Shown in pieces: positions 1 to 8,815 of a DNA stretch of 64,000 nucleotides (position 1 is its first letter; each line of letters starts with the position of its first letter). The notes under the pieces are model-generated. The model was not told where the DNA came from. It saw only the letters and a program-made list of their open reading frames with translations, and did not search any database. A program made the translations under genes and the position numbers. This stretch comes from an uncultured Tateyamaria sp. (GTDB taxonomy: Bacteria; Pseudomonadota; Alphaproteobacteria; Rhodobacterales; Rhodobacteraceae): assembly GCF_947494755.1 (NCBI RefSeq), contig NZ_CANLVZ010000005.1, positions 186,001 to 250,000 on the forward strand, read 5' to 3'.

Positions 1-630
1 AAGTCGCGCAATTTCGCCGTCGGGATCACTTTCAAAAAGACCGAAACCATGCAGGCGGTTCTCGTGGGTTGGCTCATTCTTGGCGATCAGGTCACGACCT
101 TCGGGTTTGTGGCTATCGGGATCGGGCTGGTTGGGGTGCTGTTGCTGTCCACGCCCCCGGACCTCTCGGGTTTTCGCTGGCGGGACATGGCCAACCGGTC
201 GGTGGGGCTGGGCCTGAGCGCCGGTATTCTGTTTGCGGTGTCGGCGGTCACGTATCGTGGCGCGTCCCTGAGCCTTGGATTGGACGACCCGCTTGCGCGA
301 GCCGGTCTGACGCTGGCAGCAGTGACAACGATGCAGACGATCGCGATGCTGGTCTGGCTGCGCCTGCGCGATCCGGGGCAGGTCAGCGCCGTCTGGGCCG
401 CGCGACGCATCGCGGTTTGGGTGGGCATGATGTCGATGGCCGGATCATTCTGCTGGTTTGTGGCCTTCACGCTGCAGAATGCGGCCTACGTGAAGGCTGT
501 CGGGCAGGTGGAACTGGTGTTCAGCATGCTGGTCACGGTGCTGATCTTTCGGGAGGCGATCAGCGCGCGGGAATGGATTGGCATGGCGGTGCTGATGACG
601 TCGATCCTGATGCTGGTTGCGACCATCTGA
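1..630 (+). CDS. EamA/DMT-family membrane transporter, 5' end outside window
   Basis: The reading frame is open from the first base, so the gene begins upstream; an internal ATG at 49 is not a credible start because the coding signal continues before it. The visible 209 residues form about six hydrophobic helices separated by short loops, as in the second half of drug/metabolite transporters of the EamA family. The C-terminal part (an NAAYVKAVGQVE segment followed by LVFSMLVTVLIF) matches the usual last EamA repeat, where the final helices line the substrate path. Such proteins export small metabolites or amino acids from the cytoplasm; the substrate cannot be told from sequence. The gene ends 44 bases before a convergent NUDIX gene, with a palindromic element between them. 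Confidence 0.85.
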   Translation, partial: KSRNFAVGITFKKTETMQAVLVGWLILGDQVTTFGFVAIGIGLVGVLLLSTPPDLSGFRWRDMANRSVGLGLSAGILFAVSAVTYRGASLSLGLDDPLARAGLTLAAVTTMQTIAMLVWLRLRDPGQVSAVWAARRIAVWVGMMSMAGSFCWFVAFTLQNAAYVKAVGQVELVFSMLVTVLIFREAISAREWIGMAVLMTSILMLVATI

Positions 631-640
631 AGGGGCCACC

Positions 641-663
641 GTAAGGCGGACGTGTCGTCCGCC
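641..663. repeat. Palindromic intergenic repeat, copy 1 (probable bidirectional terminator)
   Basis: GTAAGGCGGACG followed by TGT and CGTCCGCC forms an 8-bp stem with a 3-base loop. The same 23 bases occur at 15022-15044 and a variant at 55463-55485. All three lie at gene 3' ends; this copy is between the convergent EamA and NUDIX genes, so termination in both directions is the likely role. Confidence 0.7.
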
Positions 664-673
664 ACCATCACGC

Positions 674-1375
674 TCAGTTCTGCATCACTGTGCCGCGCAA
701 CCGCAAGAACAGGCTCTCTTCATCATCATTCTTGAAGTAAGGCACGCTCGCGGGCGGGGCCGGATCGGTGAGGCGGGCGCTGATCTCGCTCAGTACGACT
801 TCGGTGATAAAGGGCATGTCAAAGCGGCGCATATCTTCCAATGCGACCCATTGCAGATGCGATAACTCGTCCGAGGCCGCGCTGAAATCATCCGGGTCCG
901 ACGCCAGATCACCCGCATCAATCAGGAAAAACCGCGCATCAAAGCGGCGGGGCCGCCCCGGCGGGGTCAACGCGCGAAACACGAATTGCAACGGTGCGGC
1001 ATGGGGCAAGTGTCCGGTGGCGGCAAAGCCCTCCCAATCGGGGGGTGGCGCATCCCATGTGCCGGGCCGACCCAGGACTTGGCCGGTCTCTTCGAATAAC
1101 TCACGGATCGCGGCGACGGCCAGCGCCGGACCAATGTCCGCGGCGCTCTCCTCACGCAGCCGTTGGTCGTTTGGCGCGCTAAGCGTTGAACTCAGGGGGA
1201 TCGCATGATCGCCTGCATCCACGGCTCCGCCCGGAAAGACGAACTTGCCCGGCATGAACACGGCCTTCGCCCCGCGCTGACCCATCAGAATGCGCGGCGA
1301 CGTGGCGCGGTCGCGCAGCACGATGACGGTGGAGGCATCGCGCACTTGGGTCTTGTCGATGGGATCCGCTGTCAT
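674..1375 (-). CDS. NUDIX hydrolase
   Basis: A 233-residue cytoplasmic protein with a recognisable Nudix helix, RELFEETG at residues 91-98, preceded by a VFPGG segment at 46-50. There is a long insertion between the Gly-Gly and the helix, which is common in the longer NUDIX proteins of Rhodobacterales. NUDIX enzymes hydrolyse a nucleoside diphosphate linked to another group, using metal bound by the Glu cluster of the helix; the substrate here is not predictable. It lies 36 bases downstream of the DUF983 gene on the same strand, so the two are probably co-transcribed. The ATG start at 1375 puts the domain at the usual distance from the N terminus. Confidence 0.85.
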   Translation of the reverse strand: MTADPIDKTQVRDASTVIVLRDRATSPRILMGQRGAKAVFMPGKFVFPGGAVDAGDHAIPLSSTLSAPNDQRLREESAADIGPALAVAAIRELFEETGQVLGRPGTWDAPPPDWEGFAATGHLPHAAPLQFVFRALTPPGRPRRFDARFFLIDAGDLASDPDDFSAASDELSHLQWVALEDMRRFDMPFITEVVLSEISARLTDPAPPASVPYFKNDDEESLFLRLRGTVMQN

Positions 1376-1411
1376 GTCTGCGCCTTTGATCTGTGATCCG
1401 GGGGCGTGTCG

Positions 1412-1810
1412 CTAGGTCTGTACGTGCCCGAACCCGCCCATTTGCCGGGCCCACTGAAAGGCAACAATCGCCCCCTTGAGCCGCGGCAGAAGGTACAGCG
1501 ACAACCCCACACAGCCAACCGCAAAGATGGTGAACAGCACAAGTGGTTCCGGTCGCCATGTCACAAAAACAACGTGCAACAGCGGGGCCATCAGGTGTCC
1601 GACCAGCAGAATGGTGACATAGGCGGGCCCGTCATCAGCGCGGTGATGGCTGTAATCCAGCTTGCAGACCGGGCACGAAGGGGCCACCTGCAAATAGCCC
1701 TTGAGCAATTTGCCCTGCCCACAGCGGGGGCACCGGTTGCGCCAGCCCCGGAACAGGGCCGGGCGAAGCGGGTGCTGTGCTGCGCCGTCTGCGATGTGGT
1801 CGGTGTGCAT
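1412..1810 (-). CDS. DUF983 family membrane protein
   Basis: A 132-residue protein with an N-terminal zinc-ribbon-like part (CPRCGQGKL at about 27-35 and CPVC at about 46-49) followed by two hydrophobic helices at about 65-85 and 90-110. This order is the signature of DUF983 proteins, small inner-membrane proteins common in alphaproteobacteria and often found near cytochrome oxidase or NUDIX genes. The function of the family is not established. It is the first gene of a minus-strand pair with the NUDIX gene, and its start faces the divergent EF-hand gene across 213 bases. Confidence 0.85.
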   Translation of the reverse strand: MHTDHIADGAAQHPLRPALFRGWRNRCPRCGQGKLLKGYLQVAPSCPVCKLDYSHHRADDGPAYVTILLVGHLMAPLLHVVFVTWRPEPLVLFTIFAVGCVGLSLYLLPRLKGAIVAFQWARQMGGFGHVQT

Positions 1811-2023
1811 GATCTGCGTCCTTGATGCCCGCGTGGCTCCCTAAATGGGCGCTGCGCGTGCAGAACGAAATGGTGCAAAACGTCCTTGCGTCGCGATGTC
1901 GCGCGCCACCCCCCAAAACCAACAGCGAAATTTTTTCGACGGAATGCGGTGCGGGGCCCGTTTGATCGTCATGAGGCGCTCGGAGATGACCCTGACGCCC
2001 TCGATCCAAAAACGGAGAACAAG
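1811..2023. promoter_or_regulatory. Divergent intergenic region between DUF983 and EF-hand genes
   Basis: This 213-base stretch separates two divergent genes and must hold both promoters. A small inverted repeat, CGAAA-TTT-TTTCG at 1926-1938, is the only clear structure. No convincing sigma-70 or ECF promoter pair with normal spacing was found by eye. Confidence 0.4.
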
Positions 2024-2470
2024 ATGAAAAGCACAACCTATATCGCACTGGTCGCAACCATCGCTTTGGGCGTGAGCACAGTGCTGGCGATGGCCGCCAA
2101 CCAGGGACCGGATTTCGGCACATTGGACACTGACGCCAACGGCGAAATCACGATGCAAGAGTTGCAAGCCCGCGCCGCCGCCCGGTTTGACGAGGCGGAC
2201 ACGAACGCCGACGGCTTTCTGGACCAGGCCGAGATCGAAGCCCGCGCCGCCGCCCGCAGCGGCGACCGCGCCACCAAGATGATCGAACGGATGGATGCAA
2301 ACGCGGATGGCAAATTGTCACCCCAAGAGATGCAGAACAAACGCCGCAACCCCGCCCGCTTCTTTGAGCGCATGGATGCCGACAACAATGGTGCCATCAG
2401 CGAGGCCGAATTTGAAGAGGCCCGTGCCAAGATGCAGGACCGTCGCGCCAAGCGCATCAACAAGAACTAA
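2024..2470 (+). CDS. Secreted EF-hand calcium-binding protein
   Basis: A 148-residue protein starting at ATG 2024 behind a GGAG at 2013-2016. It begins with a Sec-type signal peptide (MKST, then a hydrophobic run ending near AMA). The mature part carries four EF-hand loops of the DxDxNG type: DTDANGEITMQE, DTNADGFLDQAE, DANADGKLSPQE and DADNNGAISEAE. All four have the acidic residues at the calcium-coordinating positions. It is therefore probably a periplasmic calcium-binding protein. It sits immediately before an ECF sigma factor gene and its presumed regulators, a neighbourhood suggesting a sensing or buffering role, but no direct function is known. Confidence 0.85.
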   Translation: MKSTTYIALVATIALGVSTVLAMAANQGPDFGTLDTDANGEITMQELQARAAARFDEADTNADGFLDQAEIEARAAARSGDRATKMIERMDANADGKLSPQEMQNKRRNPARFFERMDADNNGAISEAEFEEARAKMQDRRAKRINKN

Positions 2471-2479
2471 GTACCAGAG

Positions 2480-2514
2480 CTTGGCCCGCCCCTTGCACAA
2501 GGGGTTGGGCCAAG
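2480..2514 (+). promoter_or_regulatory. Strong hairpin between EF-hand and sigma factor genes
   Basis: CTTGGCCC at 2480-2487 pairs with GGGCCAAG at 2507-2514, and CCCCTT at 2489-2494 pairs with AAGGGG at 2499-2504, with a GCAC loop. No T-run follows, so it looks more like an mRNA-stabilising or translation-modulating structure than a full terminator. It ends 15 bases before the sigma factor start, which lacks a strong Shine-Dalgarno. Confidence 0.6.
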
Positions 2515-2528
2515 GCTACGCCGGACAG

Positions 2529-3116
2529 ATGACCATGCCGCTTGATACCAGCCCCGACACGGATGATGCCGCGTTTCTTGCGCGATACGGTCGTGGGGAT
2601 GCGGCGGCGGCGCGTAGTCTCACGGTGCGCCTTGTCCCGCGTGTCCACGCTCAGGCCTACCGGATGCTGGGCGATGCGGCCGAGGCCGAGGATGTCGCCC
2701 AGGAGGCGATGATGCGGCTGTGGAAGATCGCGCCCGACTGGCGTGAGGGCGAGGCGAAAGTCTCGACCTGGCTGTTTCGGGTGGTGGCCAACCTATGCAC
2801 GGATCGTCTGCGCAAACGCCGGGGCGGCAATGTCCCGCTTGAGGATGTGGCCGAACCCGCTGATCCCACCCCCTCGGTCGAGGCGAACATGCAGACCCGC
2901 GCCCGGCAGGATGCATTGCGCGCCGCCCTTGCAGAGTTGCCCGAACGCCAGCGTAATGCGGTTGCGATGCGCCACTTTGACGGGGCCTCGAACCCTGAAA
3001 TCGCTGCGGCCCTGTCGATCAGCACCGAAGCAGTTGAAAGTCTGACCGCACGGGGCAAACGCGCCCTCGCACACGCACTGAAAGGGCAGGCCGATGCCCT
3101 TGGATATAAAGGATGA
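2529..3116 (+). CDS. ECF-type RNA polymerase sigma factor
   Basis: A 195-residue protein with the two sigma regions of ECF factors. Region 2 runs through YRMLGDAAEAEDVAQEAMMRLW and then STWLFRVVANLCTDRLRKR. Region 4 contains LPERQRNAVAMRHFDG and an HTH (NPEIAAALSISTEAVESLTARGKR). It would direct core polymerase to a small stress regulon. The start at ATG 2529 (or 2535) is chosen because sigma region 2 normally begins about 30 residues in. The stop overlaps the next ATG by four bases, so the following membrane protein is translationally coupled, as expected for a sigma/anti-sigma pair. Confidence 0.88.
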   Translation: MTMPLDTSPDTDDAAFLARYGRGDAAAARSLTVRLVPRVHAQAYRMLGDAAEAEDVAQEAMMRLWKIAPDWREGEAKVSTWLFRVVANLCTDRLRKRRGGNVPLEDVAEPADPTPSVEANMQTRARQDALRAALAELPERQRNAVAMRHFDGASNPEIAAALSISTEAVESLTARGKRALAHALKGQADALGYKG

Positions 3117-3481
3117 CGGATATGACCCGCCCCCCAGACCGCCGCGATGATGCGGCTTGGCTTGACGAGATGCTGGATGAGATGGCCGGGTCGGATGTGC
3201 CCGCCCCCGCGCCGGATCTGATGGCCCGTGTTCTGGCGGACGCAGTTGCGCAGATGCCCCCGCCGGGCGGCGCGCCCGCCTCTGCCCCGCTCTGGCGTCA
3301 GATCGTGCGCGGCCTTGGCGGGTGGAGCGCTGTGGGCGGTCTGGTGGCAGCGGCGGCCACGGGCTTTGTCGTGGGGCTTGGGGGGCTTGAGACAGTTGGT
3401 GCAGACGCGCTCTGGTCGGATACATATTATGACAGCTCAACTGCGCTCGACGCATTTGGCTGGGATTACGAGGAGGGCTGA
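3113..3481 (+). CDS. Small membrane protein, candidate anti-sigma factor
   Basis: A 122-residue protein with an acidic N-terminal cytoplasmic part (DDAAWLDEMLDEMAGSD), one hydrophobic helix at about residues 72-92 (GGWSAVGGLVAAAATGFVVG) and a short acidic periplasmic tail. The ATGA overlap with the sigma factor gene and single-span topology fit an anti-sigma factor. No conserved zinc-binding anti-sigma motif (HxxxCxxC) is visible, so this is inferred from position. It is followed two bases later by a second membrane protein that looks like a periplasmic sensor. Confidence 0.6.
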   Translation: MTDMTRPPDRRDDAAWLDEMLDEMAGSDVPAPAPDLMARVLADAVAQMPPPGGAPASAPLWRQIVRGLGGWSAVGGLVAAAATGFVVGLGGLETVGADALWSDTYYDSSTALDAFGWDYEEG

Positions 3482-3483
3482 GC

Positions 3484-3978
3484 ATGAATGACTCCCCCGA
3501 ACAACGACGCTGCCCGGTGTGGGTGAAGGTCGCGTTGGGCCTATCGCTCGCGCTTAATCTGGCGGTGGCGGGCCTGGTGACTGGCCTTGCCTTGCGCGCT
3601 GGCGGTGGGCCGGGGGGCGCGCGAGCGCCCGGCATCGGGTATGCGCTGCCCTATGTCGTGGCGTTGCCACGCGAAAGCCGGCGCGCTGTTTTTGATGCGG
3701 TGCGTGAGAATCCGGCCTTGCCGGACCGTCGGGCACGGCGCGCGGATTATGCAGCCATGGTCGGTGCCTTGACGCAAGACCCCTTTGATCGGGGCGCGGT
3801 GCAGGCCATTCTGGAGCGCCAGCAAAATGGTGTAGCAGGCGTGCAGCGTGCCGCCCAATCCAAGTGGCTGGATGTGGTTGCCGCCATGCCCGCCGAGACG
3901 CGCGCGTCTTATGCTGCGCGGATCGAAGAGGTTCTGAAACGTGGCCCGAAGCGGTCCAACCGCGGCCCTAAACCCTGA
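3484..3978 (+). CDS. Periplasmic heavy-metal-sensor-like protein
   Basis: A 164-residue protein with an N-terminal anchor helix (about residues 15-38) and an alpha-helical periplasmic part with Arg-rich, evenly spaced motifs (LPRESRRAVFDAVRENP). This resembles the Spy/CnrX/ZraP group annotated as periplasmic heavy metal sensors. It is the last gene of the EF-hand, sigma, anti-sigma set, with gaps of a few bases, and probably feeds an envelope signal to the anti-sigma protein. No cysteine or His cluster for metal binding stands out, so the ligand may not be a metal. Confidence 0.6.
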   Translation: MNDSPEQRRCPVWVKVALGLSLALNLAVAGLVTGLALRAGGGPGGARAPGIGYALPYVVALPRESRRAVFDAVRENPALPDRRARRADYAAMVGALTQDPFDRGAVQAILERQQNGVAGVQRAAQSKWLDVVAAMPAETRASYAARIEEVLKRGPKRSNRGPKP

Positions 3979-3982
3979 GGTT

Positions 3983-5380
<1,398 letters not shown>

Positions 5381-5474
5381 CTTATGTGTCCAATTCCAAA
5401 CAATTAACGTACGTTTGTTTTTTGTTGGTTTAGGTTAACAAAGGGTTTCGAAATGGCCGGGAAGGGCTTTTGAC
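5381..5474. promoter_or_regulatory. Divergent pleD / DUF3572 promoter region
   Basis: This short AT-rich spacer separates the two divergent starts. It contains a perfect 10-base palindrome AACGTACGTT at 5406-5415 and T-rich DNA next to it. Both promoters must lie here; no exact boxes are assigned. Confidence 0.4.
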
Positions 5475-5759
5475 ATGGCGATGTCGCAAGAATCCGCCGA
5501 AGTGATCGGCTTAAAAGCGCTGGCATGGCTGGCGTCCCACGAAGAATTGCTGCCCGTCTTCCTTGGCGCGACCGGTGCAAACGAGGCTGATGTGCGCAGC
5601 GGTGCAACCGATCCGGCGTTTCTGGGGGCGCTTCTGGACTTTGTGATGATGGACGACGCGTGGGTGCGAGAATTCTGTGACGGGGCCGGCTTGCCCTACG
5701 AGCAGCCCATGATTGCACGTATGTCTTTGCCCGGCGGCGGTCAGGTGCATTGGACATGA
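5475..5759 (+). CDS. DUF3572 family protein
   Basis: A 94-residue acidic protein. The segments IGLKALAWLASHEELLPVFL and FLGALLDFVMMDDAWVREFC are characteristic of DUF3572, a small all-helical family of alphaproteobacteria that often lies next to pleD. The function is unknown. The stop codon overlaps the ATG of the HAD phosphatase gene by four bases, so the two are coupled. No signal peptide or membrane segment is present. Confidence 0.8.
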   Translation: MAMSQESAEVIGLKALAWLASHEELLPVFLGATGANEADVRSGATDPAFLGALLDFVMMDDAWVREFCDGAGLPYEQPMIARMSLPGGGQVHWT

Positions 5760-6460
5760 GCGCGCCGGTGCGCGGCATCATCTTTGACAAGGACGGTACC
5801 CTATTCGATTTCGGCACCACGTGGGAGGCGTGGGCCGCCGCCTTCCTGCTGAACGCGACCGACAATGACACCGTGCGGGCGACCAAGATTGGCCATGCCA
5901 TCGGCTTTGATCTGGCCAAGCGCAAGTTTCGCCGCGACAGCCTGGTGATCGCCGGCACGGCTGGTGAAATCACCGACGCCCTGTTGCCGCATTTTCCGGG
6001 CATGGGGCGCGACGCGATGCTGAACATGCTGAATGCCGAGGCCGAAGTCGCGCCTCAGGCCGAGGCCGTCGCACTGGCCCCGTTCCTGCAAGGCTTGCGC
6101 AGGCGCGGCCTGGCCCTTGGCGTTGCAACGAATGATGCCGAAAGCCCGGCACGCGCGCATCTGCAGGGGGCGGGTGTCGTCGATCTGTTCGATTTCGTCG
6201 CTGGCTTTGACAGCGGCCATGGCGGCAAACCGGCCCCGGGCCAATTGCTCGCATTTTGCGCGCAATGCGGGCTGGAGCCTGTCGATGTGATCATGGTCGG
6301 CGACAGCTTGCATGATTTGCGTGCGGGGCGCGCGGCTGGAATGCGCACTCTGGGTGTGTTGACAGGCATGGCAAGCGAGGCCGACCTTGCCCCTCTTGCC
6401 GAGACGGTCCTGCCTGACATCGGGCACATCCCCGCTTGGCTCGATCAGCAGGGCGTTTGA
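5756..6460 (+). CDS. HAD-superfamily hydrolase (phosphoglycolate phosphatase-like)
   Basis: A 234-residue protein with HAD motif I FDKDGTLFDF near residue 11, motif II T in VATND near 120, and motif III/IV in VIMVGDSLHDLRAGRAAGM near 180-198. The first Asp is the nucleophile and the second the acid/base of a Mg-dependent phosphatase. The helical cap between motifs I and II fits the Gph / PGP subgroup, which hydrolyses 2-phosphoglycolate or similar small phosphoesters. The start is taken as ATG 5756 (overlapping the DUF3572 stop) rather than an upstream TTG. Confidence 0.85.
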   Translation: MSAPVRGIIFDKDGTLFDFGTTWEAWAAAFLLNATDNDTVRATKIGHAIGFDLAKRKFRRDSLVIAGTAGEITDALLPHFPGMGRDAMLNMLNAEAEVAPQAEAVALAPFLQGLRRRGLALGVATNDAESPARAHLQGAGVVDLFDFVAGFDSGHGGKPAPGQLLAFCAQCGLEPVDVIMVGDSLHDLRAGRAAGMRTLGVLTGMASEADLAPLAETVLPDIGHIPAWLDQQGV

Positions 6461-6535
6461 GGCAAACGGCACTCCGTCCCTGAAAAACGACACTTCCGGT
6501 CGCTATTGGCAATGTGATCCGCCGCCCGCTGCGCT

Positions 6536-6556
6536 GTCTTGGTGCGACACCAAGGC
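6536..6556. promoter_or_regulatory. Operator-like inverted repeat before mttB-family gene
   Basis: CTTGGTG-CGA-CACCAAG at 6538-6554 is a perfect 7-bp inverted repeat with a 3-base centre, extended by a further G-C pair outside. It ends 14 bases before the ATG. Its symmetry suits a dimeric repressor or an mRNA hairpin close to the ribosome site. Confidence 0.5.
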
Positions 6557-6570
6557 AAGAGGGCGATCAC

Positions 6571-8133
6571 ATGAGCGATACCGGTCAAAGGCGCAGAACA
6601 CGTGGTGGCGGACGGGCAGGGGCCGCTGCACGACGCGGTGGGGCCGTGATCGAACAGATGCCGTGGAACCCGCCGATGATGATCGACGCCCCGATTGAGC
6701 CGCTGAAACCCGAAGGCGTCGCTGCGATCCATGACGGTGCAATGCGCATCCTCGAAGAGATCGGCGTGCAGTTCCTGAACGAAGAGGCCCTCGGGATCCT
6801 CAAAGAGGCGGGGTGCAAGATCGATGGTGACATCGTGCGCATGGACCGCGATTTCGTGATGGAGATGATTGGCAAAGCCCCGTCCGAGTTTACGCTGACC
6901 CCGCGCAATGAGGCCCGCAAGATCACCATCGGCGGCAATCACCTGACGTTCGGCAACGTGTCCTCCCCTCCCAACTATTGGGATATGGAGATCGGGACCA
7001 AGGTCGCGGGCACCCGCGAAATGTGCGCCAACCTGCTTAAGCTTACCCAGTATTTCAACTGCATCCACTTTGCAGGCGGCTACCCGGTGGAGCCGGTCGA
7101 TATTCACGCCTCGATCCGGCATCTGGACGTCGTCTATGACAAGCTGACGCTGACGGATAAAGTCATGCACGCCTACTCGCTAGGCAAGGAGCGGGTCGAG
7201 GACGTGATGGAGATGGTGCGCATCGCAGGCGGCCTTACCCATGAGGAGTTCGAGGCGAGCCCGCGGATGTATACCAACATCAACTCGACCTCACCGCTGA
7301 AACATGACCACCCGATGATTGACGGATGCCTGCGGCTGGTGCGGCGCGGGCAGGCGGTGGTCGTGACGCCGTTTACCTTGGCGGGTGCGATGGCCCCGGT
7401 GACGATGGCGGGGGCGGTGGCCCAATCGATTGCCGAAGGGCTCTGTGCGATTGCATTGTTCCAGTACGTCGCGCCGGGCTGTCCCTGCGCGATTGGGACG
7501 TTTACCTCAAATGTGGACATGAAGTCGGGCGCGCCCGCCTTTGGCACCCCTGAATACATGCGCGCGACGCAAATGACCGGCCAATTGGCGCGGTTTTACG
7601 GGTTGCCTATGCGCTCGTCGGGGGTGTGCGCGGCGAACGTGCCGGACGGGCAGGCCATGTGGGAGACATCCAACAGCCTGTGGTCGGCGGTGCATTCGGG
7701 CACCAACATGGTTTACCATGCCGCCGGCTGGCTTGAGGGCGGGTTGATCGCAAGCCCCGAGAAATTCATCATGGATTGCGAGATTTTGCAGCAAATTCAG
7801 CGGTATCTGGATCCTTCGATCACCTCGACGGCACCTGACGACATCGCACTCGATGCGATCAAGTCGGTCGGCAATGACGGGCACTTTTTTGGCATTCAGC
7901 ACACGCAGGATCGCTATACGACCGCGTTTTACCAGCCCTTCCTGAGCGATTGGAAAAACTACGAAGGATGGGAGGTCGCGGGGGGTATTTGGACGCCCGA
8001 ACGGGCTCACGTGATGTACAAAGACATTCTCGCCAATTTTGAAGCCCCCGAGATGGACGCAGCCATTCACGAAGAACTTGTGGCCTTTGTCGAACGGCGT
8101 AAAGCCGAAGGGGGCGCGCCGACCGACTTCTGA
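6571..8133 (+). CDS. MttB-superfamily methyltransferase without pyrrolysine
   Basis: A 520-residue protein of the trimethylamine methyltransferase (MttB) family. Family segments include a Gly-rich Arg-rich N terminus, HDGAMRILEEIGVQFL, NEARKITIGGNHLTFG and the C-terminal EALEELVAFVERRKAE-like end (here IHEELVAFVERRKAE). The frame has no in-frame amber codon, so it is the non-pyrrolysine branch, whose characterised members demethylate quaternary amines such as glycine betaine to a corrinoid protein. No corrinoid protein gene is adjacent. The start at ATG 6571 (behind GAGGG) is preferred to an ATG at 6514 that would add 19 residues overlapping a palindrome. Confidence 0.85.
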   Translation: MSDTGQRRRTRGGGRAGAAARRGGAVIEQMPWNPPMMIDAPIEPLKPEGVAAIHDGAMRILEEIGVQFLNEEALGILKEAGCKIDGDIVRMDRDFVMEMIGKAPSEFTLTPRNEARKITIGGNHLTFGNVSSPPNYWDMEIGTKVAGTREMCANLLKLTQYFNCIHFAGGYPVEPVDIHASIRHLDVVYDKLTLTDKVMHAYSLGKERVEDVMEMVRIAGGLTHEEFEASPRMYTNINSTSPLKHDHPMIDGCLRLVRRGQAVVVTPFTLAGAMAPVTMAGAVAQSIAEGLCAIALFQYVAPGCPCAIGTFTSNVDMKSGAPAFGTPEYMRATQMTGQLARFYGLPMRSSGVCAANVPDGQAMWETSNSLWSAVHSGTNMVYHAAGWLEGGLIASPEKFIMDCEILQQIQRYLDPSITSTAPDDIALDAIKSVGNDGHFFGIQHTQDRYTTAFYQPFLSDWKNYEGWEVAGGIWTPERAHVMYKDILANFEAPEMDAAIHEELVAFVERRKAEGGAPTDF

Positions 8134-8227
8134 TGAGGTCCCGAAAAATAGCTCAAATTGCATCTGTTATCTGAATATTTAGAGCTGACCGTGCATGTAT
8201 GGCGCGAAGATTTGGGATATCTGCGCG

Positions 8228-8815
8228 ATGCATGGTCTGATCAATAGGGCAATCCAGTGCTTTGTCACTGACAGTTACGGCGCTGACAAATGGGTCGAAG
8301 CGACCCGTGTGGCCGACCTTGATTTCGTCGAATTCGAGGCGATGTTGACCTATGATGATGACATTACCCCGGCTTTGCTCGACGCGGTCAGCGATGTTCT
8401 GGACCGTCCCCGCGACGAGGTGATGGAGGATATTGGCACCTATCTGGTATCCCATCCCAATGTGGAGGCGCTGCGCCGTCTGTTGCGTTTTGGCGGGGTG
8501 ACCTTTGTCGAGTTTCTGCACTCTCTCGATGATCTGCCGGATCGTGCGCGCCTTGCGGTGTCCGATCTGAACCTGCCGCGTATCGAATTGCGCGACCATT
8601 CCCCCACCCAGTTCAGCCTGATCTGCCAAAGCCCTGTCGCGGGATATGGTCACGTGATGATGGGCATATTGCGCACCATGGCGGATGATTACGGAACGCT
8701 GGCCATGCTCGAACATACCGGGGCTGGCAACGGGGTCGAAACGATCTCCGTCTCTCTGATCGAAACCGAGTTTGCGGAAGGCCGGGTGTTTGACCTCGGC
8801 GCGCGTGCCTCATGA
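8228..8815 (+). CDS. H-NOX (heme NO-binding)-like domain protein, ligand residues lost
   Basis: A 195-residue stand-alone H-NOX fold: MHGLINRAIQCFVTDSYG at the N terminus and the following helices fit the HNOB family. In classical members the heme iron is held by a His in the stretch aligned with LDDLPDR (residues 100-106); here that position is P104. The YxSxR heme-propionate motif aligns with LICQS (131-135) and is also gone. So a normal heme pocket is unlikely. The start at ATG 8228 gives the standard family N terminus; an ATG at 8195 adds 11 unrelated residues. It overlaps the next gene, a GGDEF cyclase, by four bases. Confidence 0.85.
   Translation: MHGLINRAIQCFVTDSYGADKWVEATRVADLDFVEFEAMLTYDDDITPALLDAVSDVLDRPRDEVMEDIGTYLVSHPNVEALRRLLRFGGVTFVEFLHSLDDLPDRARLAVSDLNLPRIELRDHSPTQFSLICQSPVAGYGHVMMGILRTMADDYGTLAMLEHTGAGNGVETISVSLIETEFAEGRVFDLGARAS

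Noticed and set aside
1-48. Truncated or disrupted EamA gene as a pseudogene
   Set aside because: The frame is open to the first base and matches the family before the first internal ATG; truncation is due to the window edge.
1941-1970. ECF-type promoter GGAAT ... CGTC before the EF-hand gene
   Set aside because: The spacing is 21 bases where 16-17 is expected, so it does not fit known ECF promoters.
6514-6570. Earlier ATG for the MttB-family gene
   Set aside because: It would translate through the palindrome and give 19 residues unlike the family N terminus; ATG 6571 has a better ribosome site.
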